A stretch of 64,000 bases of DNA, from positions 1,364,001 through 1,428,000 of the forward strand of contig NZ_CP121274.1 in assembly GCF_029639405.1 (NCBI RefSeq), read 5' to 3'. Position numbers and translations under genes: made by a program. This DNA is from Microbacterium proteolyticum. Lineage in GTDB: Bacteria > Actinomycetota > Actinomycetes > Actinomycetales > Microbacteriaceae. Shown here piece by piece: positions 57,279-64,000 of the stretch. The notes beneath the pieces were generated by a model. That model made no database searches. It was not told where the DNA came from and saw nothing but the letters and a program-made list of their open reading frames with translations. Positions within the stretch are counted from its first letter, which is position 1. The number at the start of each line of letters is the position of its first letter.

Positions 57279-58487
57279 TCAGCGCCGCGCGACCCGCAGC
57301 AGCGCCTCGCCCGCCACGGCGATCACCGCGGCGCACGCGAGGGCCACGGCGATGGTGACGAGCGCGGTCGCGGGGCCCGTGGCATCCAGGGCCGATCCGG
57401 CGATCACGCCGCCGATCGGGACGCCCAGCGACATCGCCGCCGTCGGGTAGGCGAGCGTTTCGGTCACACGGCCTTCGGGAGCACGGGCGGATGCCACGAG
57501 GATCCCCGAGATCATCACGGGCGACAGCAGCAGGCCGAGGACGAGGATCGCCAAGAACAGCACCGGCGTCACGCCCTGCGTGAGCGGCAGCGCCAGCGCG
57601 GCGATCGCGGCCGCGCCGGCGAACCCGATGAACCGCGCGATCGGCGAGAGCCTCCACGCGCGGGCCCCGGTGATCACCGAGCCCACGGCGATCGCGAGGG
57701 CGAGCGCGCTGAACGCGGGTCCGGCGAGCCACGGACGTCCCCCCAGCTCGGCCCATCCGACCAGCGTCACGTCGAACGCCCCGAACACGCCGCCCAGGGC
57801 GATGCACGCGAGCGCGACGGGCACGATCCCGGCCGGGGGCAGCACCAGACGTGCGCGACCCGTCGCCCCGCTCGCGGCCGGCTGCGTGCGGCGCTGCGAC
57901 GCCAGCCACACCCCTCCGATGACGCCGAGGGTCAGAGAGCCGAGCATCGCGACCGTCGGGTTCACGGCCGCCGCGACCGCGGTGATGACCGGCGGCCCGG
58001 AGATGAACACCATCTGGTCGCCGATGGTCTCGAGCGCGAGGGCCGCGGTCCGCTGCGACGGCGGTGCCAGCACGGTCCACCGGGCTCGCACCGCCGAGGT
58101 GAGGTCGGGCGTGGCCGCCCCGGTCGCGAACGCGGCGACGAGCCACGTCCAGAACGGCGCCGCCGTCAGCACCAGGGCGAGCAGCGCGGATGCCGCGAGC
58201 ACGAGGCATCCGAGCGAGATCAGGATGACGCGGGCCTGGCCGTACCGGTCCATGCGCGACGACCACAGCGGGGCCGCGACCGCCATGCCGCCGACGAGCG
58301 GTGCGACGACGATCCCGGCCGAGCCGAAGCTGCCGGTCGCGGCCGAGACGAGGAGGATCACGCCGAGCGACAGGGTCGCGCGGGGGAACCGGGCCAGGAT
58401 CCCGGCCGCGACGAACGTCCGCGCGCCGGGCAGGCGCAGCACCTGTCCGTAGGCGCGGACGCCCGTGGCCTCGGCCGCGACGCTCAT
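57279..58487 (-). CDS. MFS transporter
   Basis: A 402-residue permease with 12 predicted helices. MDRYGQARVI resembles the MFS loop 2-3 motif, and a central polar loop (SQRRTQPAASGATGRARL) separates the halves. It belongs with the broad SetA/YceI-like sugar or drug exporter groups; no substrate can be named. It is the last gene of the right-hand minus-strand run, 41 bp after the creatininase-type gene. Confidence 0.82.
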   Translation of the reverse strand: MSVAAEATGVRAYGQVLRLPGARTFVAAGILARFPRATLSLGVILLVSAATGSFGSAGIVVAPLVGGMAVAAPLWSSRMDRYGQARVILISLGCLVLAASALLALVLTAAPFWTWLVAAFATGAATPDLTSAVRARWTVLAPPSQRTAALALETIGDQMVFISGPPVITAVAAAVNPTVAMLGSLTLGVIGGVWLASQRRTQPAASGATGRARLVLPPAGIVPVALACIALGGVFGAFDVTLVGWAELGGRPWLAGPAFSALALAIAVGSVITGARAWRLSPIARFIGFAGAAAIAALALPLTQGVTPVLFLAILVLGLLLSPVMISGILVASARAPEGRVTETLAYPTAAMSLGVPIGGVIAGSALDATGPATALVTIAVALACAAVIAVAGEALLRVARR

Positions 58488-58527
58488 TCCGTGCCCTTCC
58501 GCCGTGTCCCGCGGGACGCGGGCACCG

Positions 58528-59307
58528 TCACGCGGTGTAGTCGAATCGGCTGATCTCCTCGAGCGCCTCCACGACGAACGACACGCTGTCCTCGAACAGC
58601 TCGGCGCCGTGCGCGGCGTTCGCGCCCGTCGGGTCGCCGAGCACCCCCGTGGGGCCGAAGTCGTTCGACAGCCAGCCGAAGGTCACGGGCTTGCCGTTGA
58701 AGCCGATGTGCCGGAAGTCGCCGATGTGCGCCGGGACGGTGGCCTCGAACTTCGAGGCATCCACGAGTTCGGGCCGCAGGTGCATGATCATGCTCGTCTC
58801 GCCGTGCCCGGCGTGGATACCGGTTCCGTGCTCGTCGGGACCGCCGTCGGTGCCGTTGAAGGAGGGCACGCGGGCGGCGGGCATGAAGAACGTCCGCAGG
58901 CCGAAGCGTCGGCGGAGCTCCCGGTTCGCGACGTTCAGCAGCGCGACGTTGCCGCCGTGTCCGTTGAGGAACACCAGCGTGCGGGCGCGCGTGGTCAGGA
59001 GCGAGCGGCCGATGTCGACGATGGTCTGCATCATCGTCTCGGGCGTGAGCCACAGCGTGCCCGGCGCCCAGGAGTGCTCGTCGGACTTCGTGATCGACAG
59101 CGTGGGCAGCTGCCACACGTCGATGCCCTGCGCGGCGGCGCGCGCGACCGCGGCCGTGGCCGAGGCCTCGGCGACGATGGCATCCGTCGCGAGGGGCAGG
59201 TGCGGACCGTGGTGCTCGATCGCGCCGGTCGGCAGCACGATGATCGACTTCTCGGTGAGGGCTTCGGCTGCGGCGGGGCCGCTGAGCTCGGCGAGGAGAC
59301 GGCTCAC
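58528..59307 (-). CDS. Creatininase family amidohydrolase
   Basis: A 259-residue metal-dependent amidase. PTGAIEHHGPHLPLATDAIVAE (in part) provides the Glu/His/Asp metal ligands, and FLNGHGGNVALLN and AGHGETSMIMHL are the remaining signature blocks. Relatives include creatininase, 3-dehydro-scyllo-inosose hydrolase and the MftE peptidase. The GTG start overlaps the stop of the FAD oxidase (GTGA), implying a shared pathway: oxidation followed by ring or amide hydrolysis. The substrate is unproven. Confidence 0.85.
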   Translation of the reverse strand: MSRLLAELSGPAAAEALTEKSIIVLPTGAIEHHGPHLPLATDAIVAEASATAAVARAAAQGIDVWQLPTLSITKSDEHSWAPGTLWLTPETMMQTIVDIGRSLLTTRARTLVFLNGHGGNVALLNVANRELRRRFGLRTFFMPAARVPSFNGTDGGPDEHGTGIHAGHGETSMIMHLRPELVDASKFEATVPAHIGDFRHIGFNGKPVTFGWLSNDFGPTGVLGDPTGANAAHGAELFEDSVSFVVEALEEISRFDYTA

Positions 59308-60635
59308 GAGATGATCGCTCCCTTGCGTGCGCCCGAGTAGTCGGGGTTGAGTTTGCCGGGGTTCAGCAGCCCGTTCGGGTCGGTGAGACGGGCGAGCTCC
59401 GCGGTCTGCTCGACGTTGAAGTCGACGTTCCACTGGTGGGGGTTGTGCACGCCGACGCCGATCGCGTTGAGGTCGGCGATCCCGCGGTACACGTCCTCCT
59501 CGCTGACGTAGGGGGCGGCGAGCATGCCGATCGGGAAGGCCTTCGTCGACTCGATGTGCAGCTTCCCCCCGGCGAAGACGGCTTCGACGGCGTCGACGTC
59601 CTCGGCGAGCGGCGTGCCGGCGACCTCGAGGTGGAACACCTCGTGCGGCTGGCTCTTCTGGTACCACTCGATGGGGTGGTTGTAGCTGAGCATCGACAGA
59701 CGGATGCTGGCCTGCGGCCCCTCGCGCACCGCCTCGACGCGGCCGCCCGCGCCCTCGACGATCGCGGTGACGGTGTCGATGAGCGACGCGTCGATGATCG
59801 CGCGGAGGCTCGACCGACCCCCGGGGATCGCTTCGTCGGCGGGGAGGGATGCCGAGATCTCGGGCCCGTCGCCCGACACCAGGCGCGGGGTGGGGTCGAG
59901 GTTGCCGATGGTCTGCAGCACCGCCAGGGTGCCCGAGAAGTCGGGGAAGCTGGCCCACAGCCCGCGCCACTCGCGCAGCGGCTCGAGTCGGACGGTGGCG
60001 CGGACGATGACGCCGGCCGTTCCGTAGTTGTGCACGTACTTCTGGGCGTCGTCGCCCTCGACGTGGATGATGTCGGCGCTGCCGTCGGCATGCACGACGT
60101 CGAGCGCGGCGACGAAGCCGCGGTCGTTCGAGCCGTGCTCGATGGAGCCGGTGCCGCCGGAGCCGCCGGAGAGGAAGCCGCCGAGGGTGGACTGCGCGGT
60201 CGAGGGGTACATCCACAGCGCCTGGCCCGCGGCCCACGCGGCCTGTTCGAGCAGCACCATGGGGGTTCCGGCTTCAGCGGTGATGAAGCCGTCGCCGACC
60301 TCGACGATCGCCTTGGCGCGGGTGGTGTCGACGACGAGGCCGCCCTGCATCGGGATGGCCTGGCCGTAGTTGCCGGTGCCCTTGCCGCGGACGGTGACGG
60401 GCACGCCGTGCCGCGCGGCGGCGGCGACCGCGATCGCGATCTGCTCGGCATCCGCGGGGAAGACCACGAGGTCGGCGAGTCCGAGGGGGAGCTTGGCGGC
60501 GATGATCGGCGACATCGGCGACCCGTCGACGCTGGCGCGCTCTCGCACGCGCGGTTCGGTGCTGACGGCGGCGGGACCGAGCAGGTCGAGCAGGTCGTCC
60601 TCGAGGGAGAGGACGCGGGTGGCGGTGTCGCTCAT
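59304..60635 (-). CDS. FAD-binding oxidoreductase, VAO/GlcD family
   Basis: A 443-residue flavoenzyme. The FAD-PMH domain has VTVRGKGTGNYGQAI, PMQGGLVVDTTRAKA, and STLGGFLSGGSGGTGSIEHG (in part). It ends with NPHQWNVD and LLNPGKLNPDY, the GlcD-like C-terminal motif. It oxidises a hydroxy acid, amine or similar compound. ATG 60635 has GGAGA upstream; a longer reading is Pro-rich and not likely. It is co-translated with the creatininase-type gene and lies after the ABC receptor. Confidence 0.85.
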   Translation of the reverse strand: MSDTATRVLSLEDDLLDLLGPAAVSTEPRVRERASVDGSPMSPIIAAKLPLGLADLVVFPADAEQIAIAVAAAARHGVPVTVRGKGTGNYGQAIPMQGGLVVDTTRAKAIVEVGDGFITAEAGTPMVLLEQAAWAAGQALWMYPSTAQSTLGGFLSGGSGGTGSIEHGSNDRGFVAALDVVHADGSADIIHVEGDDAQKYVHNYGTAGVIVRATVRLEPLREWRGLWASFPDFSGTLAVLQTIGNLDPTPRLVSGDGPEISASLPADEAIPGGRSSLRAIIDASLIDTVTAIVEGAGGRVEAVREGPQASIRLSMLSYNHPIEWYQKSQPHEVFHLEVAGTPLAEDVDAVEAVFAGGKLHIESTKAFPIGMLAAPYVSEEDVYRGIADLNAIGVGVHNPHQWNVDFNVEQTAELARLTDPNGLLNPGKLNPDYSGARKGAIIS

Positions 60636-60725
60636 GGGTGTCTCCGGGTGACGCGGGTGGGGTGGATGCCAGGTGTCGGGGCCGCGGTGCGGTCGCTGCC
60701 GAGGTGGGCTGGAGCGGGCGGGACG

Positions 60726-60756
60726 CGGCCCGGCCCGCACGAGGCGGACCGGGCCG
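60726..60756 (-). terminator. Hairpin downstream of the receptor gene
   Basis: Arms CGGCCCGGCCCG (60726-60737) and CGGACCGGGCCG (60745-60756) pair at 11 of 12 positions with a 7-nt loop, 7 bp past the receptor gene stop. It likely attenuates readthrough into the oxidase-creatininase pair. Confidence 0.65.
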
Positions 60757-60762
60757 GGTCGA

Positions 60763-61941
60763 TCAGAAGGAGATCGACGTGTCGATGAACTCGTTGGTGT
60801 ACAGGTCCTCGGCGGTGTAGCCGGACGCGGGCGGGGTGCCCAGGTCGGTGTAGACCTTGCTGGCCTTGTCGAAGAAGTCCGCGAAGCGTGCGTCGTCGAA
60901 GTTGCCGTAGGTGGAGTCGGGGCCGTCGCCGACGAGGCCGAGGTCGACCTGCGTCTTGACCGAGTAGTCGGCCACGCCCTGCGTGTAGGTCCAGCCCGTG
61001 TCGTACTCCTCGACGAGCTTCAGGATGAGGTCGTTGGCGGCCTTCGGGTCCTGGTAGTACGCCACGCCCGCCTTCTGCAGGACGGGGACGAGCTTGGTGA
61101 GGCAGGGGCTCAGCGTGTCGAAGTCCGCGGCCTTGACCGACATGGACGACTGGTAGGTCTGCCATCCCGAGTCGTGGATGAGCGCGAAGTCCACCGGCTT
61201 GCCCCAGGCCGAGACCTCGTTCTGGTAGACGTACGGCTCAGCGGAGGCGAAGCCCTGCTGCATGTCCTTGCCGCCGGCGGCGACGAAGTTGGACGGGGTG
61301 CCGTCGTACGAGCCGTCGAGGATGTCGGCGCTGGCCAGGCCCGCGCTCTTGAGGTACTCGATGTACGCCGAGCCGTCGAAGTAGCGCCACACGCCGCCGT
61401 TCTTCTCGAGGGCCGGCTTGACGTCCTGGATGGTCTTGACGTCGGGGTAGGTCTCGGGGTCCCACATGACCATGGTCGGGCTGATGTCCAGCGGCGCCAT
61501 GACGGCCTTGGTCGGGGTCGTGCTCGAGAGCTGGATCGCCTCGTCGGTGCTGACGTACCCGAGGGTGATCTTGTCGTCCTGGTACATCTGGGCCGAGACG
61601 GTCTGGAATCCGATCGCCGGTCCACCGGCGCGGATCTCGAGGTTGACGCCGGTGTACTCGCCGTCCACCTTGAGGGGGCCGGTGACCGCCTTGGTTCCGG
61701 CGTCGATCGTGTAGTCGTCCTTGATCATCTCGTAGAGGTGACCGTGCTCCGCCTCGGGGTTCCAGTCGGTCTGGACGACGATGGTCGCGGGGCAGTCGGC
61801 CGACAGGTCGACCGAGCCGATGGTCAGGTCGGAGCTGCTCGGCGCCGAATCCGCGGCGCTGCCGGCGCACGAGGTGAGCGTGAGGGCGATCGCGAACGCG
61901 CCGGTGACGGCGGTGCCGCGGACGAGGGTGCTGCGCTTCAT
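60763..61941 (-). CDS. ABC substrate-binding lipoprotein, nitrate/taurine/pyrimidine type
   Basis: A 392-residue lipoprotein (LTLTSCAGS, Cys25) of the SsuA/NMT1-like receptor group. Mature motifs are VVQTDWNPEAEHGHLYEM, a variable ligand domain, DVKPALEKNGGVWRYFDG and FASAEPYVYQNE. It works with the SsuC-type permease and SsuB-type ATPase encoded upstream. Association with a cytosine-deaminase-like enzyme, FAD oxidase and creatininase suggests uptake of a pyrimidine, hydantoin or related N-heterocycle; this is inference. Confidence 0.85.
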   Translation of the reverse strand: MKRSTLVRGTAVTGAFAIALTLTSCAGSAADSAPSSSDLTIGSVDLSADCPATIVVQTDWNPEAEHGHLYEMIKDDYTIDAGTKAVTGPLKVDGEYTGVNLEIRAGGPAIGFQTVSAQMYQDDKITLGYVSTDEAIQLSSTTPTKAVMAPLDISPTMVMWDPETYPDVKTIQDVKPALEKNGGVWRYFDGSAYIEYLKSAGLASADILDGSYDGTPSNFVAAGGKDMQQGFASAEPYVYQNEVSAWGKPVDFALIHDSGWQTYQSSMSVKAADFDTLSPCLTKLVPVLQKAGVAYYQDPKAANDLILKLVEEYDTGWTYTQGVADYSVKTQVDLGLVGDGPDSTYGNFDDARFADFFDKASKVYTDLGTPPASGYTAEDLYTNEFIDTSISF

Positions 61942-62078
61942 GCTGTTTCGCTTTCTGTGACGGGTGGAGCTCTCGGGTGCGGATGTGGTGCAGGAGGGGG
62001 CGGATGCCACGGCCGCGGGCACGCCCGAGGGCGCGGTGCCGTGGCATCCGGTGTCTGTGAGGTGGGGGCGCTTCCGCG

Positions 62079-62975
62079 TCAGCGGACGGCGTCGTACCAG
62101 CGGCCGACGGCGACCTTCGACAGCCAGCCGAAGAAGGCGAAGATGGCGACGCCGAGGAGGCAGGCCGCGAGGATCGCGGCGAACAGCTCGGCGCTCTGCA
62201 GGCGCGACTGGTAGTTGGAGATGAGGGAGCCGATGCCCGGATCGCCGCGGCGGAAGAAGTAGTCGCCGACGATCGCGCCGATCACCGAGAGCCCGGCCGA
62301 GGTGCGCATGCCGACGAAGATCGAGGGGAGCGCGGCGGGGAGGGTGAGCTTGGTGAGCACGGTCCACTTGTTCGCCTTCTGCAAGCGGAACAGTTCGCGC
62401 TGCGACTTGTCCACCGACTGCAGACCGAACAGGGTGTTCGAGACCATCGGGAACAGCGCGATCAGGATGCAGACGATCACACGGGCCGTGAATTCGTAGC
62501 CGAACCAGAAGCCGACCAGCGGCACGAGCGCGAGGATCGGGATGCACTGCAGGATCACCGCGTACGCGTACGTGCTGCGCTCGACCCACCGGGCCAGCGA
62601 CATCGCGACGGCCCAGCCGATGCCGATCACCATGGCGACCGCGAGACCGGTGAGGGCGACGCCCGTGGTGCGGAAGAGCGCGGTCCAGATGTCGACGCTG
62701 ACCTGCGGGTCGAAGAAGCCCTTCGTGAACATCTCGTGCGGCATCGGCAGCAGGAAGCCCTTGCCGGTGGCGGTGAGGATGCCCGCGATGAGGTACCAGA
62801 TCCCCACGAGCACGGCGAGGACGCCCAGTGGCGGGCCCGCGAGGATCAGTGCGCGCGAGATCGGGCCGCGACCGCGGGGCGGTGCCGCCGGGGCGGAGCC
62901 GACGGGCGGTACAGGGGTGGATGCCGACGGCTCGGACGTCTCGGAGACGACCGGCTCTGCAGAGGTGGTGCTCAT
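62079..62975 (-). CDS. ABC transporter permease, SsuC/TauC type
   Basis: A 298-residue permease with six helices after a 35-residue Pro/Ser-rich N-terminus. The region QCIPILALVPLVGFWFGYEF and the coupling-loop RLQKANKWTVLTKLTLPAALP (in part) identify the nitrate/sulfonate/pyrimidine family. Its stop is followed by 137 bp with the receptor ribosome-binding site and nothing else clear. Its ATG overlaps the ATPase stop (ATGA). Confidence 0.9.
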   Translation of the reverse strand: MSTTSAEPVVSETSEPSASTPVPPVGSAPAAPPRGRGPISRALILAGPPLGVLAVLVGIWYLIAGILTATGKGFLLPMPHEMFTKGFFDPQVSVDIWTALFRTTGVALTGLAVAMVIGIGWAVAMSLARWVERSTYAYAVILQCIPILALVPLVGFWFGYEFTARVIVCILIALFPMVSNTLFGLQSVDKSQRELFRLQKANKWTVLTKLTLPAALPSIFVGMRTSAGLSVIGAIVGDYFFRRGDPGIGSLISNYQSRLQSAELFAAILAACLLGVAIFAFFGWLSKVAVGRWYDAVR

Positions 62976-63751
62976 GAGTGTCCTTCCCGGAGGGCGTGGG
63001 AGACCTCGCCGACGAGCTTGGCGAACTCGCCCGTGTAGCGGATCTCGGGGTCGCGCGGCATGTCGAAGGGGACCTCGAACGTGTCGACGAGGTGGCCGGG
63101 GCGACCCGACATCACGACGACCTTGGTGGAGAGGTAGACCGCTTCGGAGACCGAGTGCGTGATGAACAGTCCGCCGAACTTCTGCTCGACGAAGATCTTC
63201 AGCAGCTCGTCGTTCAGGCGTTCGCGGGTGATCTCGTCGAGCGCGCCGAACGGCTCGTCGAAGAGGAACAGTTCGGGGTCGAGGGTGAGCGAACGGGCGA
63301 GCGACGCGCGCATCTTCATGCCGCCCGACATCTGCTTGGGCAGGTGCTTCTCGAAGCCGTTGAGGCCCACGAGGTCGATGGCCCACTGGGCCTTGGGGGT
63401 GCGGATGCGCTTGGGCTGCCAGTTCAGTTCGGCGAGGAGCTCGACGTTGGACTGCACGTCGCGCCAGGGGAGGAGGGTCGCGTCCTGGAAGACGTAGCCG
63501 ATCCGGTCGGTGTTGACCGTCGCGGTGCCTTCGCTCGCGGACTCGAGTCCCGAGGCGATGCGCAGGAGGGTCGACTTGCCGCAGCCAGAGGGGCCGACGA
63601 CGCTGACGAACTCGCCGCGCTCGACGACGAGGTCGACGCCGGAGAGAGCGGTGGTGCCGTTGGGGAACGTCATGGCGACGTTCCGGAAGTCCAGCAGCGG
63701 CGGGGTGGGGCCCGCGAGGGTGGCTGCCGGGGAAGGGGAGGCGAGAGTCAC
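62972..63751 (-). CDS. ABC transporter ATPase, SsuB/TauB type
   Basis: A 259-residue ATPase: Walker A GPSGCGKST, Q-loop FQDATLLPWRDVQSNVEL, signature MSGGMKMRASLARSL (in place of SGGMxQR), Walker B LFLFDEPFGALDEITRERL (in part) and THSVSEAVYLS. The start is GTG 63751, 7 bp after the stop of the upstream deaminase-like gene. It energises the SsuC-type permease encoded next, in one operon. Confidence 0.9.
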   Translation of the reverse strand: MTLASPSPAATLAGPTPPLLDFRNVAMTFPNGTTALSGVDLVVERGEFVSVVGPSGCGKSTLLRIASGLESASEGTATVNTDRIGYVFQDATLLPWRDVQSNVELLAELNWQPKRIRTPKAQWAIDLVGLNGFEKHLPKQMSGGMKMRASLARSLTLDPELFLFDEPFGALDEITRERLNDELLKIFVEQKFGGLFITHSVSEAVYLSTKVVVMSGRPGHLVDTFEVPFDMPRDPEIRYTGEFAKLVGEVSHALREGHS

Positions 63752-63758
63752 GGAGCGC

Positions 63759-64000
63759 TCACTTTCCGGTCGGGACGAGGGTCGGAAGCGCCGGTGCGGG
63801 TGCGTCGGCGGGCGGTGCGGTCTTCGGGGTGGGGGCGGACGGGGAGGCGATGCGCGTCGAGACCGTGGTGCGGGCGACGACGCGGCCGCGGTGGAGGACC
63901 ACGCGGTCGGCGGAGGCGAACGCGACTGCCTCGCCGAGCGAGGCTGCGCGGACGGCGACGAGGTCGGCGCGGGCACCGGGGACGGGGCCGGCTGCCGGCA
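63759..64000 (-). CDS. C-terminus of a cytosine-deaminase-like amidohydrolase, cut by window
   Basis: Only the last 80 codons are present. They contain PVPGARADLVAVRAASLG and DRVVLHRGRVVART, the terminal beta-sandwich of the amidohydrolase superfamily (CodA-like). A Pro/Ala-rich tail of about 30 residues ends PTLVPTGK. It is the first visible gene of the right-hand ABC operon on the minus strand. The deaminase type cannot be decided from the fragment; a shadow frame of the ATPase lies over it and was ignored. Confidence 0.7.
   Translation of the reverse strand, partial: PAAGPVPGARADLVAVRAASLGEAVAFASADRVVLHRGRVVARTTVSTRIASPSAPTPKTAPPADAPAPALPTLVPTGK

Overview
The window is a gene-dense, high-GC (roughly 70 percent) stretch with strong G/C third-codon bias, ATGA/GTGA stop-start overlaps, leaderless-looking promoters, a Tat-exported protein and GlnR-type boxes. 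Together these point to an actinobacterium, most likely a Microbacteriaceae member such as Microbacterium; this is inferred from style and gene content, not from a marker gene. I see no rRNA, tRNA, CRISPR array, insertion sequence, prophage or plasmid gene. The content is chromosomal catabolic and transport genes for organic nitrogen and organic sulfur.

Layout. 1-6.8 kb (+): allantoin/ureide catabolism (3' part of allantoinase, acetamidase/formamidase-like enzyme, a small coupled ORF, an AtzH-amidase fusion, ureidoglycine-glyoxylate aminotransferase, allantoate amidohydrolase). 6.8-11 kb: a secreted repeat protein (-), an AraC-type regulator, a HicA/HicB toxin-antitoxin pair, a PhzF-like isomerase and an intergenic repeat cluster. 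11-16.6 kb: a molybdenum hydroxylase operon (-) and a divergent MTHFR-like protein. 16.7-38.3 kb: a divergent cluster with eight luciferase-like flavin monooxygenase (LLM) family genes, an oligopeptide-type ABC transporter, a FAD/NAD(P) protein, a DUF1684 protein, an MFS-GNAT fusion and an amine oxidase. 38.3-44.8 kb (-): MetY sulfhydrylase, GNAT, amino-acid-type ABC transporter and an M20 deacylase. 44.9-52 kb: SRPBCC-MarR, SDR, FMN-binding protein, esterase, TrzA/AtzB-type amidohydrolase, nucleotidyltransferase and another hydrolase. 52-57 kb: a CitA/CitB-type two-component system divergent from tctCBA. 57-64 kb (-): MFS exporter, creatininase-type amidase, FAD oxidase, a nitrate/taurine/pyrimidine-type ABC transporter and the C-terminus of a cytosine-deaminase-like amidohydrolase.

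How it fits together. The left arm and the right end look like nitrogen scavenging from purine ureides and N-heterocycles. Two 10/10 matches to the actinobacterial GlnR half-site pair (GTnAC-N6-GAAAC), plus weaker ones, support nitrogen control of some neighbours. The centre looks like a sulfur/N scavenging island. An ordered three-gene LLM cassette occurs twice in divergent orientation, with a third partial copy. The adjoining LLM-MetY-GNAT-ABC-M20 set resembles the Bacillus yxe/ytm-snd S-alkylcysteine salvage logic (uptake, N-acetylation, flavin-dependent C-S cleavage, deacetylation, sulfur assimilation). That is my best candidate for an under-described system.

Between the genes lie at least four families of palindromic repeats. 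One of them lies inside a translationally coupled small ORF. The heptamer GGATGCC/GGCATCC is strikingly over-represented throughout. All assignments are by eye from translated sequence; no database search was run.
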